A DNA stretch of 64,000 nucleotides from Leifsonia sp. fls2-241-R2A-40a (GTDB taxonomy: Bacteria > Actinomycetota > Actinomycetes > Actinomycetales > Microbacteriaceae). The stretch lies in the NCBI RefSeq assembly GCF_030209575.1, contig NZ_JARVRS010000001.1, forward strand, positions 310,001 through 374,000. Reading direction: 5' to 3'. The first letter of the stretch is position 1, and every line of letters begins with the position of its first letter. Positions 31,933 through 40,219 of the stretch are shown piece after piece. Under the pieces are notes generated by a model. The model worked only from the letters and a program-made list of their open reading frames with translations. It had not been told where the DNA came from and made no database searches. The position numbers and the translations under genes were made by a program.

Positions 31933-32772
31933 TCAGCCCTTGACCGCTCCGAGCGTGAGGCCGGCGACGATGTGCCGTTGCAGCAGCAGCGTGAGCAGGA
32001 TCACAGGAATGGAGTAGATGACTGCGAGGGCGGTCATGGAGCCCCAGTCGAGACCGAACTGGGTCTGGAAGTTCGCGATGACGATCGGCGTGGTCTGCGA
32101 CCGTACCGCTGTGAGCAGCAGTGCGAACAGGAACTCGTTCCAGCTGGCGAGGAAGGCGAAGATGGCGGTGACGGCGACACCTCCTGCGGTGACGGGGATG
32201 ACCACCCGCCAGAGTGCGCCGAGTCGGCTGTTGCCGTCGATCTTCGCCGCCTCTTCCAGCTCACCGGGGACTGCCTCGAAGAAGCTGGACATGAGCCAGA
32301 TCGAGAGCGGGAGTGAGATGGTGGTGTGGGCGATGGCCAGCGCCAACGACGTGTCCGAGATGCCCAGATTGCGGAAGATGGAGATCATCGGGACGCCGAT
32401 CACGATCGGCGGCACCATGCGCGCGACCAGTGCGAGGACGATGAAGATCCTGCCCGTCCGGGTGCGGAACCGTGTCACCGCGTAGGCGGCGGGGATCGCC
32501 AGCACCAGGGAGATGAGGGTGCTCAGGACGGCGGTGATGATGCTGTTGATGAACGACGCCAGCACCCCGTCGCGCGTCAGCGCCGAGACGTAGTTGTCCA
32601 CCGTCCAGACGCTCGGCAGCAGCTTCGGCGGCACCGAGATGGTCTCCAGCGGCGTCTTGAACGACGTGAACAGCATGTAGAGGAATGGGAACCCGTACAG
32701 CAGGACGACCGCGATCAGGATCAGCCAGAGCAGGGCGCGGGAGCTCAAGCGGCGCGCTTCCAGTCCGTTCAT
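31933..32772 (-). CDS. Sugar ABC transporter permease, CUT1 MalG-type
   Basis: Encodes 279 aa from ATG 32772, overlapping the stop of the first permease (ATGA). Six hydrophobic helices are visible, and the EAA loop reads ELEEAAKIDGNSRLGALWRVVIPV. The C-terminus HIVAGLTLGAVKG is typical of MalG-like subunits. A longer open frame reading through the first permease is only a shadow. With the lipoprotein and the other permease it forms an importer; no ATPase gene is in the locus, so a shared MsiK-type ATPase encoded elsewhere is likely, as usual for actinobacterial CUT1 systems. Confidence 0.93.
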   Translation of the reverse strand: MNGLEARRLSSRALLWLILIAVVLLYGFPFLYMLFTSFKTPLETISVPPKLLPSVWTVDNYVSALTRDGVLASFINSIITAVLSTLISLVLAIPAAYAVTRFRTRTGRIFIVLALVARMVPPIVIGVPMISIFRNLGISDTSLALAIAHTTISLPLSIWLMSSFFEAVPGELEEAAKIDGNSRLGALWRVVIPVTAGGVAVTAIFAFLASWNEFLFALLLTAVRSQTTPIVIANFQTQFGLDWGSMTALAVIYSIPVILLTLLLQRHIVAGLTLGAVKG

Positions 32773-33722
32773 CGCTCCGTCTCGCTTCCTGGCCGCCAGA
32801 TGGTGAGGATCGCGAAGAGGGCGACGGCAAGCATCGCGATCAGGTAGAGGGTTCCCATCGCGCTGGCGAGGCCCGGGTCGCCGAAGCGCACCATCGTCCG
32901 GTAGATCAGCAGGGAGAGCGTTTCCGTGCTCTGCTGCGGTCCGCCGTTGGTCTGGATGACGATGACGTCGAAGGCGCGGGCGGCGTCGATCCCGCGCACG
33001 ATCAGCGCGACGGCGATCACCGGCCGGAGCAGGGGGATGATGATGCGGAAAAGGATGGTGGTGTAGCGGGCGCCATCGAGCCGTGCCGCCTCGATCACAT
33101 CGCCGGGGATGTTCTGCAGCCCGGCGAAGAGCACGAGCGTGATGAAGGACGTGGTGAGCCAGATGTCTGGGATGGCGACGGAGAACAGGGCGATGTTCGG
33201 GTCGCTCAGCCACTGGATCTGGTCGCTCGAGTGGATGATGCCGGCCGTCTTCAGCAGCTCGTTGACGATGCCGAAGTTGTCGATGAGCAGGAAGCGCCAG
33301 AGCAGACCGGCCACGATCGGGGCGATCATCAGCGGGTAGAGGAAGATCGTGCGGAACACCCGCGAGGAGTTTCCCAGCGACGTGAAGAGGAGCGCGACCA
33401 GCAGTCCGAGGACGAACTCGAAGGCGACCACGATGACCGTGTAGAGGATGGTTCGCCACACGGCGTTGGTGAAGTCGGAGCTGGTCAGCGCGGTCACGTA
33501 GTTGGCGAACCCGACGAACTCCCGGGGTCCTCCTGCGATCGGGCTGATCGTGAAGAAGCTGTCGCTGACGAACTGGAGGAGCGGCCATCCGATGAAGATG
33601 GCGAGGAACAGTCCGGCCGGCAGCATCAGCAGTGCCGCGAAGCGCCGGTCGGCGGTGCGGAGGGAACGTTTACGAGGAGAGCGGAGCGGGCGGCCGGTGC
33701 GGCCGCCCACTCGCTGCTCCAT
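32769..33722 (-). CDS. Sugar ABC transporter permease, CUT1 MalF-type
   Basis: Encodes 317 aa. ATG 33722 overlaps the binding-protein stop codon by one base (TGATG); a GTG one codon upstream is also possible. A basic N-terminus (RTGRPLRSPRKRSLRTADRR) is followed by six helices, starting FAALLMLPAGLFLAIFIGWP. The EAA loop is DVIEAARLDGARYTTILFRIIIPLL. It pairs with the MalG-type subunit downstream. In this locus the likely cargo is difructose anhydride or inulin-derived oligosaccharide. Confidence 0.93.
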   Translation of the reverse strand: MEQRVGGRTGRPLRSPRKRSLRTADRRFAALLMLPAGLFLAIFIGWPLLQFVSDSFFTISPIAGGPREFVGFANYVTALTSSDFTNAVWRTILYTVIVVAFEFVLGLLVALLFTSLGNSSRVFRTIFLYPLMIAPIVAGLLWRFLLIDNFGIVNELLKTAGIIHSSDQIQWLSDPNIALFSVAIPDIWLTTSFITLVLFAGLQNIPGDVIEAARLDGARYTTILFRIIIPLLRPVIAVALIVRGIDAARAFDVIVIQTNGGPQQSTETLSLLIYRTMVRFGDPGLASAMGTLYLIAMLAVALFAILTIWRPGSETER

Positions 33723-34999
33723 CACTTGACTAGCGATTGGACCTGCTCCTTTGCGGAGTTCAGCAGCGCCTGCTTGTCAGCGCCGGGCTGCAACGACTTC
33801 TGGATCATCGGGACGAGGACGGTGTCCACGATCTGCTGCCACTTGGGCGTGGCAGGCCGCGGGATGGTCGCCTGGGCGTCCAGGGTCTCCACCAGCGGCT
33901 TGTAGTTCTCGTAGCCGGGCTGGTCCTGGTACTTCTCGAACGCCGACTTGCGGGCGACGAGGCCGAGGTCCGTCTTGGCGCTGAGCTCGTTGTGCTCGTA
34001 CGCGAACTTCACGAAGTCCATGCCCTGCTGCTGCTTCTTGCTCGCTTTGGCGACCGAGAGGTACCAGGCGCCGGGAACGCCCGCGATTCCGCCGGGTCCC
34101 GCGATCATCGGAGCGACACCGACCTTGCCGTACACGGACGCATCCTTGGGGATCTGCCGGTACGCATGGGCCCAGAACCGCATCATGGCGGTCTTGCCCT
34201 GATTGAACAGGTTCTGTGCGCCGGCCCAGTCGAGCTGCGCGGCACCCGCGGGCGCATACTTCTGCAGCCCGGCGTAGAAGTCGAGCGCCTTCAGGCTGTT
34301 CTCGTCGCCGAGGGAGATCTCGCTGCCCGAGCTGTTGAGCACCATCGTCTTCTCGCCGGTCTGCGAAAGCGTCGCGAGGTACTCGGTCTCGACCGCGCCC
34401 TTCACGTCGGTGCCGTACAGACCCTTATCGGGCTGAGTGAAGAACTCGGCCGCGTCCTGGTATTGCTGCCAAGTCGTCGGGGGGACCAGGTCGTACCCGT
34501 ACTTCGTCTTGAACGCCGCCTTGTTCGCGGCGTCGTCGAAGAGGTCTTTGCGGTAGTACAGGATCTCCGAGTTCGTCCAGACCGGCATGCCTGCGTAGGT
34601 GCCGTCGACGTTCGCCTCTTTGACCAGGGCCGGGAAGAGGTCGCTCTTCACGTCGGAGGTGAACAGCTTGTCCAGCGGCGTGACCGCGTCCTTGAAGGCC
34701 GGAAGCCAGATGGAGTCGAGCGCAGCGACGTCGAACGACACCGCACCCGAGGTGAACTCGCTGTTCAAGCGGTTGTAGAGGCCGTCGTACGGGAGTTCTA
34801 CGAAGGTCACCTTCGTGCCGGTGTCCTTCTTGTAGAGGTCGGCGATCGGCTGGAGTTCGGCGTGACCGCCCGCTTCCACGAGCACCGTGATCGATTTGTC
34901 GGACGAGGAGGTGTCTCCTCCCCCGACGCCGCACCCGGCCAGGGTGAGCGCAACTGCGGTGCCGATCGCTGCGGCGGCCGCGAACTTCTTGCGAAGCAT
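33722..34999 (-). CDS. Sugar-binding lipoprotein of the ABC importer (CUT1)
   Basis: Encodes 425 aa from ATG 34999 (GGAG 6 nt upstream). The lipoprotein signal is MLRKKFAAAAAIGTAVALTL ending in lipobox LAGC. The mature domain is an extracellular solute-binding protein of family 1 (ITVLVEAGGHAELQPIADLYKKD; VSFDVAALDSIWLPAFKDA; NSEILYYRKDLFDD; MMRFWAHAYRQIP). Many aromatic residues near the cleft fit carbohydrate binding. First gene of the operon, downstream of a -35/-10 pair with an operator over the transcription start. Ligand inferred from context. Confidence 0.93.
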   Translation of the reverse strand: MLRKKFAAAAAIGTAVALTLAGCGVGGGDTSSSDKSITVLVEAGGHAELQPIADLYKKDTGTKVTFVELPYDGLYNRLNSEFTSGAVSFDVAALDSIWLPAFKDAVTPLDKLFTSDVKSDLFPALVKEANVDGTYAGMPVWTNSEILYYRKDLFDDAANKAAFKTKYGYDLVPPTTWQQYQDAAEFFTQPDKGLYGTDVKGAVETEYLATLSQTGEKTMVLNSSGSEISLGDENSLKALDFYAGLQKYAPAGAAQLDWAGAQNLFNQGKTAMMRFWAHAYRQIPKDASVYGKVGVAPMIAGPGGIAGVPGAWYLSVAKASKKQQQGMDFVKFAYEHNELSAKTDLGLVARKSAFEKYQDQPGYENYKPLVETLDAQATIPRPATPKWQQIVDTVLVPMIQKSLQPGADKQALLNSAKEQVQSLVK

Positions 35000-35050
35000 C
35001 GTTACTCCGATTCTGGTGTGCAGCGAACGGCTGCATGAATGAGGATACTT

Positions 35051-35083
35051 GTGCCAAGACGTTTTGGCAAAACGTCTTGGCAC
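35051..35083. promoter_or_regulatory. 33-bp perfect palindrome over the transcription start of the inulin operon
   Basis: GTGCCAAGACGTTTT (35051-35065), a 3-bp centre, and its exact complement AAAACGTCTTGGCAC (35069-35083). It lies directly after the -10 element and holds a CGTTTTGGC core, so it is the best candidate for the LacI operator. Confidence 0.75.
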
Positions 35084-35084
35084 G

Positions 35085-35114
35085 AAGATATGTAGGCGCG
35101 TGGGCACAGGTCAA
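35085..35114 (-). promoter_or_regulatory. Promoter of the inulin operon: TTGACC, 18 bp, TATCTT
   Basis: On the minus strand TTGACC (35109-35114) is followed after 18 bp by TATCTT (35085-35090). The predicted start near 35078 falls inside the 33-bp palindrome. Confidence 0.6.
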
Positions 35115-35115
35115 C

Positions 35116-35150
35116 TGCCAAACCGTGCCAAAATGCCAAAACTTGCCAAA
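35116..35150 (-). promoter_or_regulatory. Four TGCCAAA direct repeats upstream of the -35 element
   Basis: TGCCAAA (plus strand) begins at 35116, 35126, 35134 and 35144, spacing 10, 8 and 10 bp, immediately upstream of the -35. The repeats may bind an activator or extra LacI dimers. Confidence 0.5.
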
Positions 35151-35180
35151 CCGCGGCCCGTCGCGGGGGTGACATGCAGA

Positions 35181-35212
35181 AGCCCCGGCAGACACTGAGG
35201 TCTGCTGGGGCT
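35181..35212. terminator. Strong 13-bp hairpin between divergent promoters
   Basis: AGCCCCGGCAGAC (35181-35193) pairs with GTCTGCTGGGGCT (35200-35212) with one G-T pair and a 6-nt loop, then TTGTC on the plus strand. It could insulate the inulin promoter from the island. Confidence 0.55.
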
Positions 35213-35274
35213 TTGTCGCCGGCACACAGGTTCGCGCGCACGAACCCATACAGCCGTATGGCCGTCCGCGGTGC

Positions 35275-35280
35275 TATTTT
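35275..35280 (+). promoter_or_regulatory. -10 element TATTTT, leaderless start of the 35288 gene
   Basis: TATTTT, then GCCGCTC, then ATG 35288; no ribosome binding site. Confidence 0.5.
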
Positions 35281-35287
35281 GCCGCTC

Positions 35288-35503
35288 ATGGACGACCCGG
35301 ATTACTTCCTTCCCGCGGCTGCCGCATTGCGCGCAGGTATTCCGGAGCTGGAAATTCACGCCGCCATCGATCGCGGCCACCTGCGAGCCGTGGTCTACCG
35401 GGGAGAAATCCGAATCCCCGCCGAGTCCCTGCGCGAGCTGACTCGGCGTATGAGGGCTGCTGACACCGAAACCGGAGACTCTGCGTCGCCGCTCGGTCAA
35501 TGA
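35288..35503 (+). CDS. Small excisionase-like helix-turn-helix protein
   Basis: Encodes 71 aa. The sequence DYFLPAAAALRAGIPELEIH followed by AAIDRGHLRAVVYRGEIRIP and AESLRELTRR fits the small winged helix of the excisionase/MerR-like HTH_17 group (helix, AxxxG turn, RGxLxA wing, xRIP). These proteins bend or mark DNA, mostly in mobile elements, but many also serve as small regulators. The leaderless promoter fixes ATG 35288 over a longer frame. A clear terminator follows. It is the first gene of the tRNA-Pro-side island, with no integrase gene nearby. Confidence 0.65.
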   Translation: MDDPDYFLPAAAALRAGIPELEIHAAIDRGHLRAVVYRGEIRIPAESLRELTRRMRAADTETGDSASPLGQ

Positions 35504-35544
35504 ATTCGCCTCGGCGCTCGGGGACCCGATAGAGGGCAGCGAGT

Positions 35545-35606
35545 AACGAAAGAGCCTGTGGGCGCGACGGTCGCAAAGCGACCACGTGCCCACCGGCTCT
35601 TTCGTT
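35545..35606 (+). terminator. Terminator of the excisionase-like gene
   Basis: AACGAAAGAGCC (35545-35556) pairs perfectly with GGCTCTTTCGTT (35595-35606), and the arms continue as TGTGGGC/GCCCACC. This is a long branched hairpin of the type seen at many actinobacterial operon ends. Confidence 0.75.
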
Positions 35607-35992
35607 GGTCGGCTGTTCACGAATCCCCCCAGGCTCGCGTCGATGGATGTCGGCTACTACGCGTTTCCTCGGCGGCGGGTCACCCCGTTCTCCGCGTTTT
35701 ATTCCGATCCCGCGTCGCAAGGCCCAGTTCGACCGACCGGCGAATCGGCGGTGCTAAGCCACTGATCCGCTGGCCGAGCCACGTCGCTCCCCGAGTTACG
35801 GCCCCTGACCCGAGCGCGACCGCCTGCTTGCCAGCGGTCCTGAAGAAAGTGGACTCCGTCGCGGAATCTGCGTTCCTGGAAGGGTCGGACTTGGCGCTAT
35901 CGATGCGCAGACACGTTTGTCCTGATGGATAGAGTTCCGCTAGCCACAATACGTCGCAAGCAAGGCTGCTAGCTCGACCCGAAGGAGCGACT
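35607..35992. other. Stretch without a supported gene
   Basis: Between the terminator and the leader ORF of the DUF4209 gene. Open frames exist on both strands but none has a ribosome binding site, a leaderless promoter or recognisable protein sequence. The end of the stretch (AAGGAG at about 35981-35986) is the ribosome binding site of the next ORF. Nothing else is seen. Confidence 0.5.
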
Positions 35993-36067
35993 ATGAACAA
36001 GTGCGTGAGCTCGCGCGACACCCTTATCCGGCTGGCAAAGCCAGGTCAGATAAGCGGCAAACGATGA
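35993..36067 (+). CDS. 24-aa leader ORF coupled to the DUF4209 gene
   Basis: ATG 35993 has a strong AAGGAG seven nt upstream; the peptide MNKCVSSRDTLIRLAKPGQI continues to SGKR and stops with TGA overlapping the ATG of the next gene (ATGA at 36064). It is either a leader peptide for translational coupling or a sign that the true N-terminus of the next gene was shifted out of frame by an indel. Confidence 0.4.
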   Translation: MNKCVSSRDTLIRLAKPGQISGKR

Positions 36068-37913
36068 CCCCATCTGAGGGCGTCTTCAATGAAAACGAGA
36101 TTTCGCGGGTGATCGGCATCCTCAATGAGGTCTCGCGCGAGACAAGCCTGCTGCTAGTGCCCCTTCAGCTGCGCAAAGCTGCGGAAAACGCAGGGATCGA
36201 TCTCTCAGATGCGATCCTGCGGGCGATCGAAGAGGCTCTTAGCTACGAACTCGTCAGCGATGAGTCCAAGCTCTTCAACACGACTTTCAGGAGCGACAAC
36301 GGCGGCTGGCCGCCTCCGTATGCAGAAGCAGACCTTCCCACGCGGCAGCTGTGGTCGGATCTAGCATCTAAGCTAAAGCCCGCCGATTTAGTCGCGCGAT
36401 TCTCCGACCTCTTGCTGTCATCCGCGACGAGGACGGGGGTCGATGGTGCTCAACAAACGGTCAACGCGTACATGGACGCGGTTCGACTCGCGATCGAATC
36501 CCACGAGGCTGGCCCGTACCTCCTCCGAGCGCTGACGATCGCGCGGACCTACCGGCTGGCCGCCGAGGAGCAGCGGGTAAGGCACGCTGCCTATCAGATC
36601 TCCGGGAAGGCGTTTAGTGGGGATATCTCGCTCAACCTTCTCCGCTACTCAATCGCTGCGCTAGTGCTTCCGCCATCGCAAGCGCATCACCGAGTCATGC
36701 GCAGGTCGAAAGGGTGGTCGACACCGCATTGCGGGTGTCTCGAGCCACCGGGCCGATTTTCTTCTTTGATGCAATGGTCGAACGCGCTGCCCTCTTTGCA
36801 GGGACGTCCCACCTTTCATCCCTCCGGCGTCTTCAAGTCCAAGCGCACCTAGACGAAGCGACCGCGACCGGCGACGAAGCGCTGCGTATGTTCGCTCTCG
36901 AGGAGACTGTCCAGCTGGCGCGCAAATACGGCATCAATGACCTCGCCGCCGAAGCGGTACGCGGCATGCAAGCATTGCGGAAAAGTACCCTGGGAATGAG
37001 AGCGCACGATCGCTCGATGACCATCGACCCATACGAATTCGCCGCGCGCCTCCGGCCATATCGAGCGGCGGAAACTTGGCAGGAAGCACTCACCGCGTTT
37101 TTCGCTACGCCCGCACCTACCGGTTCTCACGAGGCTCAAGTCAAAGCGGTCGAGCAGCGTCTCAAGATGCCTGGCTTAGCTGACATCTTTGGCACGGCGA
37201 GCTTCGGGGCGCACATGATGCCCGAGCGCCACCTCCCTGCGTCCACGCAAGATAGCCGACCGGCAATCGACCAGAGCGAACGTGAGCATGCGCTCTATCA
37301 AGGACACTTTCTCGCGCATGGGCTGACAACGATCAAGAGCCGGTTCGGTGAAATCCCAGACGAAACGCTCGCTGAATTCATCGCGCGCTATTTCAATTGC
37401 GACGCCCATCTTTCTGAGGTGCTCGGTGCGGCGATTTCCCACTTCTGGGAGGGGGAGCTGACCGAAGCTGCAAACCTGGCTATCCCTCTTTCGGAGGCGG
37501 GGATTCGGGGCCTGCTTTTGAACCTCGACGTGAGCCTCTACCGCATCGAACAGGGCGCGTCGCCCGGACGGTTCCCGGCAATGGACACTTATCTTGAGGA
37601 GCTCGAGGAGGTCGGTCTCGACCAAGATTGGCTTCGCACCGTGGAGTTGGTCTTTCTTTCATCAGGCCTGAATCTGCGAAACCAATTCGCTCACGGTTAC
37701 CGCTTCCGTTACACCCACGCTGAGGCCGCTTTAACAATCCGCATCGCGGGATTGTTTGTGTCCTTGGCATCGCGTGCTGCGTCCTACGAAGACGATCAGG
37801 TCCGAGCGCATTTTCTCGCGAACCCCTCCCCAAAGCCCAGTCGCGCTCGGCGACGTGGCCCCATGCGGGCTCACCGCATCCGATGGAACTCGCCACGTCG
37901 ACGTCGCGGTTGA
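36064..37913 (+). pseudogene. DUF4209-like protein (HEPN-type C-terminus) split by a frameshift
   Basis: Frame 1 runs from ATG 36064 (MTPSEGVFNENEISRVIGIL) to a stop at 36852, but its sense is lost after about 36670 (LLRYSIAALVLP). The protein continues in another frame (SPSHAQVERVVDTALRVSRATGP...) to TGA 37913, so one base has been lost or gained near 36660-36700. Joined, the product is about 615 aa, a normal length for DUF4209 proteins. It ends with LSSGLNLRNQFAHGYRFRY, the NLRN...AHG block whose RNQFAH (RX4H, 37677-37694) fits a HEPN ribonuclease motif. Base composition is less GC-rich than its neighbours. Defence role inferred; mutation or sequencing error both possible. Confidence 0.65.
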
Positions 37914-38543
37914 ACTGGCGGCGTCCAGATCCGATACGGCAAGAAGGTGCGCCGTTCACCCGGGACTCCACCACCCACTTCAGCACCAACGAAACCCGCG
38001 CCCGCAACGAGCTGCGCGCCTCGGTTGACGTCCTCATGCCACCGAAGATCGTAGTGATGACCCTCACCGACACCACCCCTGTGGCCGCCACGAAGACGAG
38101 CAAGACGGCCGCGTCCTAGACGCTAGCGTGACCATTGCGGCCACCAGATGGCGAGCTGCTCCCGCGATGGTCACGCCACCGGTGGCAGGCTCGGCGCTGA
38201 TTCGGGCTGCTCGCCTGCCACAACTCGATGGGCTGCCCGAGTGCTGCTGCTGCGCTGTGCTCGGCGCCCCCTGCACTTGACTGGAGGAACCCGACCGCGG
38301 GCGTTCCCACTTGGCGGGCTGGCTGAAGGCAGTGTCGGTGTCCACACCGCCCCCAGCCGGGAACCGCTGGGCGCGGGGGCCGTAGTCGTCGCGCCCAGCT
38401 TCACGTACGAGGGTACGCGCTGTCACATCTCAAACGGCTCGACATGCGGACGATCCGAGGTGCGGGCCGGCCTCTCGCTCCCGGAGGTGACCCCCCGGGC
38501 GATTTGTCACCAGAGAGACCGATCCAGGCTGCACGTCCGCTCT
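37914..38543. other. Degenerate stretch without a supported gene
   Basis: Open frames occur on both strands but none has start signals or known domains. On the plus strand 37850-38119 reads like two pieces of one broken protein in different frames (DGTRHVDVAVELAASRSD, then THFSTNETRARNELRASVDV ending KTSKTAAS and TAG), possibly a remnant. The rest, down to the TIR gene end, shows no coding signal I can support. Confidence 0.4.
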
Positions 38544-39473
38544 TTACGGTGCGAGGCGAATGCGCTCCTTTGCTCTCAGGGTCGCCGCCACATTACCGGT
38601 AGCCGCTCCGATGTTGCCCTCCGGGAACCGGATTTGCTGGGTGCCGTCGAGATTACTGAAAAGCTCAACGCCGTCTTCGACGACGACAATGGCGTTTGTC
38701 CATCCGAGTCGTCCCTGGAAGAAGCCGACCTCATGGACCACATTTTGACGCGCTCGCCACCGGCCGTCCTTCATCTGGTCTGCCCGCGTGAGGACGATGA
38801 GAGCCACACTCGCCTCGGACGCCATGTCTTCCAGGACAGTATTGATCGTCTGGCCCGCACGGGGTCGTCCTTCGAAAGCAGAGACGTCGAACTCATGGTG
38901 ATCGCGCAGCTCGTCGCGCAGAATACGCCACTGATGATCGTTGCCGTGGCCCATGACTACACGGAACGGCGGAGGCGGCGGTGCGGGGATGACGTGACGC
39001 TCCAACACCGCCTCGATACGGTCAAGAAACTCACGCAGTCTCGCCGGACTGGGCGCTACGAACGAGTTCTCGATTGTCACCGCGACGTAACCCGAGGTCC
39101 ACACATCGAACTTGAACGACCACGCCTCCGGGTGGTGAAAGGTGAGGATGAAGTGGTCAAGATCGTCAGTGAGCCAGTCGAAACTCGACCGACCGAGCGG
39201 CTCGATCGACATGAGGTCCGTCTCGAGGCGAGTGCCCCTCGCGGCTAGTTGAACGCTCAAGGTCATCCCAGGCGCAAGACCCTCAGCGGCGGCACGTTCC
39301 TTCTCGTCAACCAGCCCCTTTAGTAAGCCGTATGGATCGGTATCAGCTTGGTGCAGACCCAAGTCGATCTGCTTCTGAACCGACTCGGCTGCTCCGCCGC
39401 TGACAACCTCGACTAACTCCCACAAAACGTCCCGATCGACGCGGATGTCGTTGAAGGTAACCATGGTCGCCAT
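38544..39473 (-). CDS. TIR-domain protein (Cap12/Pycsar-effector type) with unknown N-terminal domain
   Basis: Encodes 309 aa from ATG 39473; TACCAT lies 6 nt upstream, so probably leaderless. Residues 1-160 are an unrecognised alpha-beta domain (VWTSGYVAVTIENSF, LREFLDRIEAVLERH). A Pro linker (PAPPPPP) leads to a TIR-like domain at 170-300: FRVVMGHGNDHQW, FEGRPRAGQTINTVLEDM, SVALIVLTRADQM, then the hallmark RARQNVVHEVGFFQGRLGW with the likely NAD-cleaving Glu at 248, and LFSNLDGTQQIRFPEGN. TIR domains of this family deplete NAD in CBASS, Pycsar and related anti-phage systems. No cyclase gene is adjacent, so the N-terminal part may sense the trigger. Confidence 0.78.
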   Translation of the reverse strand: MATMVTFNDIRVDRDVLWELVEVVSGGAAESVQKQIDLGLHQADTDPYGLLKGLVDEKERAAAEGLAPGMTLSVQLAARGTRLETDLMSIEPLGRSSFDWLTDDLDHFILTFHHPEAWSFKFDVWTSGYVAVTIENSFVAPSPARLREFLDRIEAVLERHVIPAPPPPPFRVVMGHGNDHQWRILRDELRDHHEFDVSAFEGRPRAGQTINTVLEDMASEASVALIVLTRADQMKDGRWRARQNVVHEVGFFQGRLGWTNAIVVVEDGVELFSNLDGTQQIRFPEGNIGAATGNVAATLRAKERIRLAP

Positions 39474-39479
39474 TCAGTG

Positions 39480-39485
39480 ATGGTA
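39480..39485 (-). promoter_or_regulatory. -10 element TACCAT of the TIR gene
   Basis: Reads TACCAT on the minus strand, 6 nt before ATG 39473. Confidence 0.45.
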
Positions 39486-39584
39486 TCGATATCTACCAAT
39501 GAGCTTGTGGGTAGCCCCGGGGCGGCCCTCAGGGTTTACAACGATGAGGACCACGAATCACGCTGGCGCGGTCCGGATATAGCG

Positions 39585-39683
39585 CTATTCGCGTTCCAGC
39601 TCGGCGCGAATCTCCGCGAGGATCGAATACAGGGCCAGTTGCGTCTCGACGGCGTTCTTTTTGAACTCGGGAAAGCCCGAGAC
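39585..39683 (-). pseudogene. Possible C-terminal gene remnant beside tRNA-Pro
   Basis: A 32-codon open stretch (GFPEFKKNAVETQLALYSIL, then AEIRAELERE and TAG) has the codon use of a real gene but no start codon and stops just upstream in frame. It lies between tRNA-Pro and the TIR gene and could be the end of a deleted gene. Family unknown. Confidence 0.3.
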
Positions 39684-39776
39684 CTAGGGTCAACCGTAGG
39701 GGTCAGCGGGCCCGATAGAGCAACAGAGGCCACCTTCGATTACTCGAAAGCGGCCTCTGATCTGCGCTTATTTACG

Positions 39777-39850
<74 letters not shown>

Positions 39851-39876
39851 TTGTCGTTGCGCGAGCCCGGGGGTTC

Positions 39877-39924
39877 GCGCGAGGCAACTCGTCCATCTTA
39901 GCGTGTCGACGAGTTGCCTCGCGC
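39877..39924. repeat. Perfect 17-bp inverted repeat just upstream of tRNA-Pro
   Basis: GCGCGAGGCAACTCGTC (39877-39893) and its exact complement GACGAGTTGCCTCGCGC (39908-39924), with a 14-bp centre. It begins 27 bp upstream of the tRNA 5' end. No T-tract; could be a terminator, a processing structure or the trace of a mobile element. Confidence 0.7.
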
Positions 39925-40219
39925 ACGTCGGTCAGATGTCCTTCGTCACGGCCGTGGCGGTAGCTGAGCAAGCACCGCATGGCGCGAGCAACGCAAGTAT
40001 AGGGAGTCGGCGACGGGACGCGATGGGGGGAGTCAACGTCCCGCCGCCGAGCTTGGGGTCAGCGGGCGGAGCCTCGGCTGAGCTGGCGGGCGCGCGTCCG
40101 GGCAGCGATGTAGCTGGTGAACCTCATGGTGGAGTGTGCGTCCTTGAATGGCGGAAGCCCGGCCCTCGGGTGGGCACGTCGGACGACTCCCGCTATGTCC
40201 ACCTTAGTGAGGACATACC

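Noticed and set aside
31933-33588. A 551-aa permease fusion
   Set aside because: The first half is a shadow of the first permease; the two permeases are separate genes with an ATGA overlap.
35680-36021. Minus-strand 113-aa frame beside the DUF4209 gene
   Set aside because: No ribosome binding site or leaderless promoter, and the sequence looks non-coding.
38148-39248. Plus-strand open frame across the TIR gene
   Set aside because: It is antisense to a gene with clear domain motifs and has no start signal of its own.
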